Source: Anodontia alba (lineage: Eukaryota > Mollusca > Bivalvia > Lucinida > Lucinidae). Taken from it: 64,000 nt of DNA. The stretch spans positions 126,425,303-126,489,302 of the forward strand of contig OZ024824.1 of NCBI GenBank assembly GCA_964016985.1, in the 5' to 3' direction. Shown in pieces: positions 1-10,745 of the stretch. Every line of letters begins with the position of its first letter. Positions within the stretch are counted from its first letter, which is position 1. Position numbers and translations under genes: made by a program. The notes under the pieces are model-generated. The model was given only the letters and a program-made list of their open reading frames with translations, was not told the DNA's origin and ran no database searches.

Positions 1-73
1 ATTTCTGTAAGCCGGTTGACCATATACGTTAAAACCCATCTTAGCATAACAAATTAGTAATCTTATGTTTCAG

Positions 74-167
74 ATTCTCCAGACGTTCATAATGCATCTG
101 TGGTTGTGGTACCGCTGTTAATTGCTGGCGCTGCTCTGGTCACACTGCTCTTTGTCATTTTACTCAG
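74..167 (+). CDS. Transmembrane exon of a single-pass receptor (partial gene)
   Basis: An exon starting after a good acceptor (pyrimidine-rich tract, then tttcag at 68-73) and ending at a CAG|GTAC donor at 167/168. It begins with two bases that complete a codon, so the upstream intron is phase 1, as is common between extracellular modules. It encodes a short polar stretch and then about 23 hydrophobic residues (VVVVPLLIAGAALVTLLFVI) ending in Leu-Leu-Arg, a typical stop-transfer sequence. The last two bases (ag) join the first base of the exon at 8914 (a) to give an Arg codon, and the frame continues into Tyr-Arg-Arg. The ectodomain lies to the left of the window, so the receptor family cannot be named. 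The exon borders are seen; the protein role is inferred. Confidence 0.6.
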
Positions 168-273
168 GTACACCAAAAGACATGAACTAATTGAACCGGC
201 GCATGAGAAAACCTACAATAAGACTTCCTCGACCAGCGGAGACGCTGCACAGTCCGATCAGAGTTTTTGTTGA
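168..273 (+). other. Read-through (retained intron) alternative C-terminus
   Basis: If the donor at 167/168 is not used, the transmembrane frame stays open for a further 34 codons (beginning RYTKRHELIEPAHEK) and stops with TGA at 271-273. The tail is basic next to the membrane and then Ser/Thr rich, which is plausible as a short cytoplasmic tail. Either this is the true terminal exon or it is an isoform made by intron retention. The spliced join to 8914 is equally consistent. Transcript data would decide. Confidence 0.4.
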
Positions 274-1420
274 TCGCATGTGCCTTTTACAGCCTCTGGG
301 CTATCCAAAGAAAGATAAAAAACCCTTGTTAAACCGGGTGGATGTACAGTCTGATCTTAGTCTTTGTTGGTCACACAAGTTTTATTGTAGGTTACTCGTT
401 GTTTTCAATGGAGAGCGGAATAGATGAAGATGAAATCCTTTCCTTTTAGAGTATACGTCATTTCAGAAGGAGACTCATGAGACGTTGGTCAAACAGGAAG
501 TTACTTAAGGTATCCCGTGCAAAAATAACGGAATATACTATGTGTAACCGGTCACTTTAAAATAGTAACGCAACTAACAGTTGAAAAAATATTTTTGTAG
601 TTGGAAGTTGGAAGGTAAAGATCAATTTTATACAAATGAAAATGCATAAACTTAAAATACTGCATAATACTTTTCCACTGGGGCTGCGTCAAGCGGAAAA
701 ATGCCTTCGAACATGTATAAAATGCGCAGATCATTCTGCGCAAGCGCAATGTATCATACGGGCCTTTGTTCTGCATTCATAAATTTTCTGTAGTATCCTG
801 TTATTCTGTTAGCGGTCAGTGAAGGCCCAGATCAGACTGCACGGATACCAGACGACACATTTTCGCATGATGCCAGCCACTTAAGAAAAGAGATTTGTAC
901 ATGTAGCAGAAGCAGCTTACAAAAACACAATTGATTGCAATAACAACACAGTCGTCGAGGTAACAAATTAAGCCTCAGTGTGAAAGCCTAATAATATAAA
1001 TTATCAATGATTCCATTCACTTTAATGGGGATTGTTAGATGAGGCACCTCGACAAGATTGCTTCGCCTCCCTGACTTAAACTTTCTATTCTAAAAGGCAA
1101 AAAAAATGTTCCCAGAGGACGCAAATTCTTTCAATACAGAGTAGACGCCTTTTAAAAGTAGATAAGCGTACATGAAAGCAAACAGAAGGTCACAGGTTGC
1201 CATCTTTTACAAAAATGTCGGACAAATCTGCCAGTAGTATCAAGTCCCCTTAAAGATGATAACTATACCAGATCTAGTATGCTGGACACACGTGAATTGG
1301 TTGATCTATATTTGACTTCTTCAAAAAATATAAACAAAGTTGTTACAAAAAGGAATAGTACAGTCACGAGTCACACCCTTCCTGAGTGTTTTGATTATAT
1401 ACAATTCATAGTGATGATCC
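274..1420. other. Intronic or intergenic, no gene seen
   Basis: AT-rich DNA with only short chance ORFs. Around 755-845 there is a stretch resembling 17850-17950 (cataaattttctgtagtat, then a gatcagactgcacggat motif), a worn copy of the dispersed hairpin repeat found throughout the window. Confidence 0.5.
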
Positions 1421-1660
1421 CTATGCGAACCGAGCTTATATTTCTAATTTGGAGCTGCATCGGAATTAAAGGTGAGGTTCGCGCAAGTAAAATTGGTTTT
1501 AGTAGTTTCCGACCGACCAAGGCGGGTCCTCTGTTAAAGTTTGTCTTGTTTGTGTGTCAGTGTTTTCAAATGTGTTTTTTTCTCATCTCTCTATCTTTTG
1601 GTGTCTCGGGAGGGCTTACTTCATAATCGTGGCATTTCCTGGGTATCAGTACAACATGAC
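1421..1660 (+). mobile_element. Diverged 3' terminal fragment of a PLE (PLE-D type)
   Basis: The order of short motifs (cctatgcgaaccgag, a GC-rich step, accgaccaaggcggg, ggtgtctcgggaggg, tggcatttcctgggtatc) runs parallel to the PLE-B 3' segment but is clearly diverged. Related fragments lie at 24200-24410 and 56470-56650. It is non-coding. Confidence 0.45.
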
Positions 1661-1734
1661 AGTATAGAAGATACCGTAAGAAATGATGGGCAAACATTGA
1701 CATAACAAAACAAAAATAACATATTTGCTGTAAG

Positions 1735-1960
1735 TAGTTGTGGTCATGGTACCAAAGCCGTAATCCAAACTCATAAATCCATAAACGAATGACGAATCAG
1801 AATGTTCAGACCAACAGATATGGACCCCAGAACAAAGGGTGTATTCAGGCGTCCGCGGATAGTAAGCATTACTTGGTAAGCAAGCTTCGCCCACCATGAC
1901 CATAGGCCTGAACGAAGGAAATATCGGTAGAAGCGTATGTCCGGGATTTGGGAAGTCTAC
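1735..1960 (-). mobile_element. 3' untranslated segment of PLE-A
   Basis: This directly follows the stop of the reverse transcriptase fragment on the minus strand. It matches, in order, the DNA after the stop codons at 17555 and 42513 (cccaaatcccggacatacg, catggtgggcgaagcttgc, ggtaccatgacc). Its conservation at four loci marks it as part of the element. Confidence 0.7.
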
Positions 1961-2758
1961 TTATGGCGCGTCACTGGCAAAAACATCAGAAACAATTCTG
2001 AAAACTGCCACATTGTAGGGATTGACTAGATCATGATGTCTCCCATAGAACTTCTTAAGTGTTACTATCAGTTTGGTTTTTTGATACCCCTGGCTCAACA
2101 ACTTTGTAGTGAGAACTTTCCCCCGCTCCATAAAGTCCTGATAATTTGAACAGGTTCTGGCATAACGGATGATTAACTGTGAAACGTAAACGCCGTATGC
2201 TGGTGCAGAAGGGATATTACTGCTCAGGAATGGAAAGTTAACAATGGGAAATTTGAAGTCATCCCGTTTGTCGTAAAGCCTAGTAGTAAGCTTTCCATTG
2301 TCAATGTAGAGATAACAATCCAAGTATGAAGAGGAGGCTGCAGTCTTCGTTGTTTCCTTTATTTCAAGTTCACGTGGATAGATGAATTCTAAATACTCTG
2401 CAAATTTTGTGTTTTTCAGAGACAATACATCATCTATATATCTGTAGGTGAAATTGAATTGTTGTGCGAGGTGTTTCTTGCCTGCTTGGAGGAGACTTTG
2501 TACAAACTCCGCCTCATGCGAGTATAAAAACAAGTCGGCAAGTAACGGTGCACAATTAGTACCCATCGGTATGCCGATTGTTTGTTGAAATGTCCGACCG
2601 CCGAACTCCACAAAACCGATATACGAATGTCCGAATTTATCAAAATTAAAAGTTTTTGACAGCTCCCGTTTACAGTAAATGATGCCTACAATACAATGGC
2701 ACGATTCGGAGCCAAAGAACGCAAAGTTTGTTCGAACCATATCTTTCGTTTTCAGCAT
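1961..2758 (-). pseudogene. PLE-A reverse transcriptase, 5'-truncated
   Basis: From about residue 50 (minus-strand position near 2612) the frame encodes a retroelement reverse transcriptase palm and thumb: FVEFGG, then GIPMGTNCAPLLADLFLYS, the catalytic YRYIDDVL, the YDKRDDF block and the C-terminal KKFYGRHHDL block. It is nearly identical to the 41560-42513 copy but has one extra Ile codon (SQLIIRY). The first 50 residues are unrelated, so the insertion is 5'-truncated. The finger motifs of the RT are missing and no endonuclease domain is visible. The Penelope-like assignment rests on overall motif layout and is likely rather than proven. It lies in the presumed receptor intron, antisense to the receptor. 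Confidence 0.7.
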
Positions 2759-2759
2759 T

Positions 2760-3462
2760 CAGCCAAATGGATATCCAGCTATTACTCTCTTTTTTTTCTT
2801 CAATTGTTTTCCTTAAGTTAGTAACTTGTTGACCCAGTAATGTCTCCTGGGCTCTTTTAGTTCAATATTTGGATATGTTCATATTCAATTTAAAGGGAAG
2901 CAGAGTTGTTTTTTTATTGTTATTGTTTTACATGAATCATTATGTTTAATGCAAATAATGATGAAATACTGTTTCGGACACCAGGTGCTAATGGCATAAG
3001 TTATTTATTTGGGGTAGAGGTGGCGGGGTAAAGAAAACGAAAAAAAAAAGGTAAACAAACCATACACGCTAAAGTCGTTGCTTCAGAGGTTTGGTTTTGT
3101 TACAAGTGGTTCAAATCATAGTCAATTTTTTAACCATAGACAGTCTCTTGGTAAGTTCTACAGACAACCAATTGATGATATTTTCCTTATTCTTCCTAGA
3201 AAATAGGAATTTATACATCATAACGATTTAAAGGGCCCTATGAGGAAAACAGATATGAGTGGCGACATTTGAAAAGAGCCGTTAAAGCATTTGCATATGC
3301 TGTTTGCTTACATAAACGGATTCCGTGGGGAAACTTCAGCCTTGCTAAAGGGCATTGAAAAATTGATTCAAAGGAAAGCCCGAAGAGCCCTTTTCTCGCA
3401 ATGAAGCTCAATTTTATACTTGTACTGAGTTATTAGGCGAGATTGCGTGCTATTTAACCATC
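2760..3462. other. No gene seen
   Basis: AT-rich spacer between the PLE-A fragment and the satellite, with short A and T runs. No supported coding region. Confidence 0.5.
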
Positions 3463-6400
3463 CGAAGTTCTTCTTCTGACTGAAAGAGTGGTTGTTCCTC
3501 AGTCTCTTGTAGAGTTCCACTACTAACTGTTATGAGGCAGTTCCTCAGTCTTTGGTGGAGTTCTACTACTGACTGTTAAAAAGATAGTTTCTCAAGTCTC
3601 TTGTAGAGTTCTACTACTGACTGATACGAGGCAGTTCCTCAATCTCTTGTAAAGTTCTACTACTGACTGATACGAGGCAGTTCCTCAATCTCTTGTAGAG
3701 TTCTACTACTGACTGATACGAGGCAGTTCCTCAATCTCTTGTAGAGTTCTACTACTGACTGATACAAGGCAGTTCCGCAGTCTCTGTAAAGTTGTACTAC
3801 TGACTGCTACAAGGTAGCTGCTCGGGTTTCGTAGAGTCCTACTACTGACTGTTTCGAAAGTTCTTCAGTCTCTGCAGAAGTTCTACTGTTGAATGCTACA
3901 AAGCAGGTTCTCAGTCTCTTGTAGAGTTCTACAAATAACTGTTACGAGGTAGTACCTCAGTCCCTGATGGTGTTCTACTACTGACCAATAAAAGGCAGTT
4001 TCTCAGTCTTGTAGAGTTCTACTACTGACTGATACGAAACAGTTCCTTGGTGTCATGAAAGTTTTACTATTGACTGCTACAAGGCAGCTCCTCAGTCTCT
4101 TGAAGAGTTTTACTACTGACTATTTCGTAAGTTCCTCAGTCTCTGCAGAAGTTCTACTGTTGAATGCTACAAGGCAGGTCCTCAGTCTCTTGTAGAGTTC
4201 TACTACTGACTGTTACGAGGCAGTAACAGTCTACAGGAGTTCTACTTTTGCTTGTTACAAGGTAGTTCCTCAGTCTCTGTTGGGGCTCTACTATTGACTG
4301 TTACGAGTCAGCTCCACCGTCTCTGGTGGAGTTCTATCACTGACTGCTACGAGGCAGTTTCTCAGTATCTGACGGTGTTCTGTTATTGAATGTTACGAGG
4401 CAGTTCTACTACTGACTTTTACCGGGGAGATCTTCAGTCTCTGGTGGGATTCTACTACTGACTGTTGCGAGGCAGTTCCTCAGTCTCTGGTGGAGTTCTA
4501 GCACTGGCTGCTACAAGCCCTTTTTCAGTATCTGGTGGAGTTTTAATATTGAATATAACAAGACAGTTCCTTAGTCTCTAGTGGAGTTTTCACTATTGAC
4601 AGTCTCTGGTGGAGTTCTACTACTGGGTGTTACGAGACAGTTCCTAAGTCTCTGGTAGAGTTATACTACTGATTGTTACGAGGAAGTTCCTCAGTCTCTA
4701 GTGGAGTTCTACTACTGACTGTTATGAAGCATTTCCACAGCCTGGAGGAGTTCTGCTACTGACTGTTACAAGGCAATTCCTCAATCTCTGATTGAGCTTC
4801 TATTGTATTTTATGAGGCAGTTCTTCAGTCTTCGGTAAAGTTCTGATCCTGACTATAACAAGACTATCCTTAGTCTCTAGTGAAGTTTTACAATGACTAT
4901 TACGAGACAGTTTCTGAATCTCTGGTTTGTTTCTAGTTCTGACTGTTACGAGGCAGCTCCTCAGTCTCTGTTGGATTCTATCATAGACTGTTACGGGGCA
5001 GTTCATAACTCTCTGATAGAGTTCTACTGCTGACCGTTACGAGGCAGTTCCTCAGTCTATGAAGGTGTATACTATTAACTGCTACGAGGCAAGTCTCTGG
5101 AGGAGTTCTACTGACTATTACGAGACAGTTCCTTAGTCTCTGGAGGAGCTCTACCACTGACTGTGAAGAGGCAGTTACTCAGTCTCTGATAGTGTTCTAC
5201 CACTGACTGTTACGAGACTGTTCCTCAATCTCTTGTGGAGTTCTACTATTGACTGTTACATGGCATTTCCTCAGTCTAGAGGAGTTCTACAACGAACTGT
5301 AACAAAGTAGTTCCTCAGTCTCTGGAGGAATTATACTATTGATCGCTACGAGGCAGTTCAGCAATCTCTGAAGGAGTTCTAGTACTGAAACAAGTATTTG
5401 GAGAAGTTCTACTATTGACTGTTACAGGGCAGTTCCTCGGTCTCTGGTGGAGTTCTACTACTAACTGTTGCAAGGCAGCTATTCAGTCTGTAGGGGCGTT
5501 CTACTTCTGACTGTTACGAGGCAGTTCTTCAGTCTCTGGTGAAGTTTAACAACTGACCATTACAAGACAGTTCTCGGTTTATGGTGGAGTTCTTCTACAG
5601 ACATGGCATTTCCTAAGTCTAAAAGAGATCTACAACTGAATGTCTGAATCTCTGATGGAGTTCTGCTTATGATTGTTACGAGACAGTTCCTCAGTCTTTG
5701 TTGGAGTTTTGCTACTGACTGTTACGAAACATATCATCAGTCTCTTATGTGGTTCTACAGTAGATTGTTACGAGGCAGCTCCTCAGTCTCTGTATGAGTT
5801 TTACTACTGTCTGTTACGAGAAAGTTCCCCATTGTGTGTGGAGTTCTACTATGGACTGTAACGAGGCAGCCCGTTAGTCTCTAGTGGGTCTGCTATTGAC
5901 TGTTACGAGGCATTTCCACACTCTGATGGAGTTCTACTACTGACTTTTACGAGGCATCTCCTCAGGCTCCGGTAGAAATCTACTACTGACTGTTATGAGG
6001 GAGGTCCTCAGTATCTGATGGAGTTCTACTACTGACTGTTATGAAGCAGTTCCTTTGTCTCTGATTGAATTGTACTAATGATTGTTAAGAGATAGCTCCT
6101 CAGTCTCCGATGGAGTTCTACTACTGACTGTTACAAGGCAGTTCCTTAGTCTCTGGTGGACTTTTTCTAGAGACTATTTCGATGCAGGTCCTCTGTCTCT
6201 GGATGTGTTCTACTATTGACTATTACAATATAGTTCCACTGTATCTGGTTGCGTTCTACTACTGACTGTACGAGGCAGCTCCTAGTCTCTGGTGGAGCGC
6301 TACTACTGACTGTTACGGGGCAGTTCCTCAATCTCTCGTGGAGCTCTAGTACTGACTGTTACAAGGCAGTTCCTCTGTCACTGGAGGAGTTCTACTATTG

Positions 6401-6868
6401 AATGCTACAAGGCAGCCCCTCAATCTCTAGTGGACTTCTTCTACTGACTATTGCGAGGTATTTCCTCAATCTCTGGTGGATTTCTACTATTGACGGTTAC
6501 GAGGCAGTACAGTCCCTGGAGAAGATCCTCCCGGTTCGAAGTGCTGTTCATAAGTCTCTCGTGGAGTCGCACAACTGACTGTTCGGTGTCATTGGAGGAG
6601 TTCTACTATTGAATGTTGCGTGGCAGATTCTCTGTCTCTGGAGGAGTTCTACTACTGACTGTTACATAGCAGATCCTCAGTCTCTGAAGGATTGTTACGA
6701 GACAGTTTCTAAGTCTCTGGAGTAGTTCTACCACTGACTGTTACGAGGCCGTTTCTCAGTCTCTGGTGGAGTTCTACTACTGACTGTTACGAGACAGTTC
6801 CACAATCGTTGGTTGAGTTCTACTACTGATGGTTACGAGACAGTTCCTCAGTCTCTGGAGAAGTTCCG
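3463..6868. repeat. 46-bp satellite array, about 70 units
   Basis: A continuous tandem array with consensus gttcctcagtctctggtgg, then agttctactactgactgtt, then acgaggca. The starts at 3634, 3680 and 3726 are exactly 46 bp apart. Units differ by point changes and small indels, and several are truncated. Unit edges blur near 3463 and after 6868. Short ORFs in the array are phase accidents of the repeat. The array fills more than a third of the presumed receptor intron. Confidence 0.9.
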
Positions 6869-7109
6869 TCCGGATCGTGGGGCTGTTACTACAAAGACGT
6901 TGTTTGGTTTTATATTTGTTCCAGTCGAAACGTGACAAAACTTGCCGTCTGACATGTTCGCCTCAAGAAGAAACAAAAAAGCAGATTAATCTACGTAGTC
7001 TGAACAGTCTTCATTGTCCGCATGACGAAACTTTACATTCTTGGATATCCAATATATGCCCAGTGAAGATTCTGATTTGGCTGCGTAAATGCACTGGCTG
7101 ATCTGAATC

Positions 7110-7990
7110 TTCACTTGGCGCATATGTCCAAAGATACGTTTTCTGACGTTTTGATCATTTGTTCTTTTTAGAGCATTTAGTTTTTATAGTCTTTCCAGTT
7201 TCACTTTGTTTGACTTGCGCCATGTTAAATTATTCATTATGGCCATATATGTTAAACGTAAGCACAGATCTGCTTGCACATCTGTGCAGTCTGACCAGAG
7301 AATTCGCTGTCCGCAAACTGGACCATAAGATACTGTAAAGCTAAACCCGTATCAACTGAAGGGGACTAGATACACTTAGACTTTCTGTTATGAGACAACT
7401 TTCGTGATTTTTGTTTGCTCCTTAGCACAGTAAGTCCCTTCAGTTATTTTTCCTTTTAGAGTTGGCACATTTTGAGACGGGAGACAAACTAATTTGAAAG
7501 CGTTACCTCCCACGAAAGTATAATAATTCCCCTTTGGCGGCTTCGCTGGTCAATCTGTTTGCATACCCCCCCTCCCCCAAATATGGGTAAAGATACCCCA
7601 AAAATGCTGCAGTATTAAAGCATAGCCCTCCTGAGGCGATTAGAAACAATAGGGACAAACAAGACGCCACGTATATAATCATAGGCGCACAAATAAAGAT
7701 GAACAGCAGCAGTTAATTCTTAATTTTGATACAGCTATAAATTACAAATAAATATTCGGTCTTCTCTTGGCGCATCTCTCCAAACATATGTTTTCTGATG
7801 TTACGATTATTTGTTCCTTTTAGAGCATTTAGTTTTTGTGGTATTTTCAGCTTCACTTTATTTGACTATGCTACTGTAACAAAGCACATCCCTCCCGAGG
7901 CGATTAGAAACAATATGGGCAAAGCAGACGCCACATATCAAATCATAGGCGCACAAACAAGGAGGAACTGCAGCATAGGAGCCGCCTTGG
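7110..7990 (+). repeat. Imperfect direct repeat of an unknown interspersed sequence
   Basis: The segment at 7114-7210 (ttggcgcatatgtccaaaga, tctgacgtt, agagcatttagttttt) recurs at 7765-7870. The segment at 7625-7700 (gaggcgattagaaacaat, gacgccac, ataggcgcacaaa) recurs at 7895-7980. A third, more diverged copy of the latter is at 16040-16150. No coding frame is conserved. A worn non-autonomous transposon is the simplest reading. Confidence 0.5.
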
Positions 7991-8177
7991 AATGGTTAGC
8001 AGGAAAACTGTTGGGTGTTGGGATGGGGTGGTGGTCTTACACCAGTTTACTCGCGCGAAACCTCACCCTTAATTCTGATACTGCTATAAATTACAACTAT
8101 ATATATTCGGTCACAAAATTTCATTTTCTCCTGACACTGTTCGTTTACATTTATCTTACTGTTTATCACCTCAAAGT

Positions 8178-8856
8178 TGTTGAGTCAGGTAGCAACACTT
8201 AAGAAGTTCTATGGAAGACATCATGATCTGGTCAATCCCTACAATGTTGCTGTTTCCAGAATTTTGTTTCTGAGGTTTTTGCCGTTGACGAGCCATAAGT
8301 AAACTTCCAAAATCCTGGACATACGCTTCTACCTATATTTTCTTCGTTCAGGCCTGTGGGCATGGTTGGCGAAGCTTGCTTACCAAGAAATGCTACTATC
8401 CGCGGACGCCTGATTTCACCCTTTATTCTGGGGTCCATACATGTCTGAACATTCTGATTTGTCATTCGTTTACGGATTTATGAGATTGTGAAGTTAGCTA
8501 GCTGTAAAAGTGCTTTAACCCCCCCGGTGGTTTGCTCTACCGACCGTTCTAAGGCAGTGGTCCCGGTGTTAGTCTTACTCTTTGTTGCTTTGTGGTTTAT
8601 TCTACGAGGCGATTTGTTGTATGTCTTTCCGTGTGTCATTTTGTTCTTGTGTTTTTAAGTCCTTTAGTTTTGCGATTACCTCGCTTGGGGAAGAGAGAGC
8701 TAATCTTAGTGCTTTTCGAACGTTTGTTCGGTTTGTGCTTGTTTAGATTTGTCGGTTTCCTCTTCCTCTTGGGGTCTGGGATGGGCTGCGGTTTGTGATT
8801 GTGGCACTCCCTGGACTTTTCTCTTACCTTTTTCGGGTGCCATGACCACAACTACT
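8178..8856 (+). mobile_element. PLE-A 3' fragment split by a PLE-B terminal segment
   Basis: 8178-8280 matches the end of the PLE-A reverse transcriptase frame (acacttaagaagttctatgg) with an internal deletion. 8281-8478 is its 3' untranslated segment. The match breaks at 8478 inside gatttatgag and resumes near 8832 with the expected ggtgccatgaccacaactac. The interruption is the segment annotated at 8484-8831. Insertion order: PLE-A first, PLE-B later. Confidence 0.65.
8484..8831 (+). mobile_element. PLE-B 3' terminal segment, 5'-truncated
   Basis: It runs from gaagttagctagctgtaaaa through ctaccgaccgttctaaggc and tttattctacgaggcgattt to the shared 3' end ggacttttctcttacctttt. About 15 copies occur in the window. 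Open frames on both strands recur in many copies but are not clearly conserved as protein. Confidence 0.75.
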
Positions 8857-8913
8857 TACACACAGCTCATACATTTATTACTAAATAGACATTCATTACA
8901 ATTATTTCTGCAG

Positions 8914-9322
8914 ATACCGACGTACACCTCCTGTAGCAAATTCCGGACAGGAACACCGAGAACGAATATACGAAGATATTAACTTTGGTATTACTGGTAT
9001 TGAATGTATATACAACGGCACTGAATCTGTTGGATCTAGTAATGTGATCAATGTACAACTACCGCAAGAATACAACGACACTGATTCAGTTGGATCAGGT
9101 TATGTGATCAATGTACAAGGACCCCAAGTATACAAAGACACTGATTCAGTTGGATCAGGTTATGTGATCAATGTACAAGGACCCCAAGAATACAACGACA
9201 TTGAATGTGTTGGATCAGGTCATGTACAGAATGTACATGGACACCAAAAATACAAAGGAACTGAATCAGTGGGATCAGGTCAAGTGGAGAATCCACAAGG
9301 AAGCCAAGAATACAACCGCTGA
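8914..9322 (+). CDS. Cytoplasmic tail exon with 20-residue repeats
   Basis: The acceptor ttatttctgcag ends at 8913. The exon joins the transmembrane exon (74-167) in phase and reads YRRTPPVANSG, then a segment with IYEDI (a YxxPhi-type sorting or tyrosine motif), then about five copies of a repeat of the form EYNDTDSVGSGYVINVQGPQ. Each full repeat carries two tyrosines in acidic or Ser/Gly context, so tyrosine phosphorylation and SH2 adaptor binding are possible but unproven. The frame closes with TGA at 9320-9322, three bases after the 60-bp array breaks off. The array continues at 14883 in the same register, so the present stop probably came with inserted DNA. The receptor class is not recognised. 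Confidence 0.6.
9014..9317 (+). repeat. 60-bp coding tandem repeat, first block
   Basis: Five units of exactly 60 bp, in frame with the tail exon. The best pair is 9076-9135 and 9136-9195, which are almost identical. This suggests recent slippage or unequal exchange within the coding array. Confidence 0.85.
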
Positions 9323-9365
9323 TTCAAGAAGGGTAGTTGTCAGTTTCTGGCGAAAGAATGTGCAC
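9318..9365 (+). mobile_element. SINE body fragment at the array break
   Basis: ctgattcaagaaggg, then tgtcagtttctggcgaaaga, then atgtgcacaatac match the body of the tRNA-derived SINE on the minus strand at 38525-38836. No tRNA-like head is present. It may be a SINE remnant, or a module shared with the 5' end of the LINE. Confidence 0.5.
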
Positions 9366-10685
9366 AATACAAAACCATGAGAACCTTGAATTGTCAAATG
9401 TAGGTCAAGCAACTTTACTTTTGTATAGTCAAATGTAACTTAAGCCATGATAATGTTGAAGAGTAAAATGTACATGAAGCCATGATGCTTTTGTGAGAGT
9501 CAAAAGCAATTCAAGTTATGATAGTCTTTAAATCACCGTATGTACTCCAAGACATTTTTCTCTACATTAACTTGAAATGCTCATCAAAACATGTTGCTTT
9601 TGAATAGCCAAAACTATATGGGCTGCGCCAAGCAAATATGTGCCTTAGAGCAGAATGCGACCAGTGAATGTTCAGCTGAGCCTGTGCATCTGTGTAGTCT
9701 CACCAGAACCTTCGCTGCTCACGCACTACAACATGGGACCTTAGTGGACCCTGACCCTAGCCTCTTGGAGTGGCTGAGTGTGCACATTTGAAGTTTGACA
9801 CTACAGGCAACTGGAAGACATGTTCTTGCTTGACAGGGCTCATATGAAGTCATTATACTTCTGAATCGTTGAATGGCACCATACTTCTTTTGAAGTGACA
9901 AACGTGCACTAAATGACTCAAGTCATATTTTTGTTGTTTTAAGAATGTACTGTAAGTTGTGAAAATTTCTCTTATGCAACATGTATATCAAATCATGATA
10001 TTGTGGAACAGTTATCGGTTCTTCAAGCCACAATGCTACCTGTCTGTCAAAGATACATAATAGCCTTGAAGTTGACGAAGTACTCTTGAACCTCCAAATG
10101 CATCATGATAGTTGCTATTATTTGAAGTATATGTAAAGCGAGGTTGCTTTCAAAACTTTTTTTTTTAATATATGATGAAAAACAAAAATATAGAATTTCA
10201 CTCTTTGGTTGTTTGCACCTAAATATTGCAAAAGGCTGTAAAATAGTTCAGCAGAGATACATATCCCACATGTCTTATGTTTCGTTTCGGTAAGACATGC
10301 TTGGAATATGTGTTCATTTTGACAAGCCTCGAAGTATTATTATACTTTTTAAGTATAACAGGTTGCACACAATCCTGTCATCTGTCTAGTTGCAGGAACA
10401 AGACAGATTGAAAAGGGATTGTGAAAACATTGTTTATTCTAAAGAGAAATCTGCAAAACTGAAAGCAATGACAATACCAATACTTGTTAAGTATTAGGCT
10501 GCATTAGTGCTTTAAAAATTCTGCATAAGTGAAAATCACATTTAGGTGTCTGAGACACACTTTGTGTATAGTAAGCAAAATTCAAACTGTATTAGTTTTG
10601 GTGTCATGTTCTCTTCAGTGTTGTTTTTTTTTGTGCTTTGTTTTCATGTATTTAATGTTGTTTGAAAATATAAACCTGGCAACCC
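9366..10685 (+). other. Non-coding stretch: receptor 3' UTR or LINE 5' region
   Basis: AT-rich, with no supported ORF. 9400-9520 contains weak repeats about 35 bp apart (tcaaatgta, aagccatgat). 9690-9722 is a worn copy of the dispersed hairpin repeat. It contains no ORF1-like protein. It is either the original 3' untranslated region after the tail, or the 5' part of the inserted LINE. Confidence 0.4.
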
Positions 10686-10745
10686 ATGACCCCATCCCCT
10701 ATTCTGCCCAGTATAGAATATCTGACCCAGCAATACATTTCTTCA

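Noticed and set aside
3463..6868. CRISPR-like or coding repeat array
   Set aside because: Units are contiguous without spacers, contain stops in all frames and sit in eukaryotic DNA.
9171..9380. Second frame through the 60-bp repeats
   Set aside because: A shifted reading of the same repeat; only the frame linked to the transmembrane exon keeps the splice phase.
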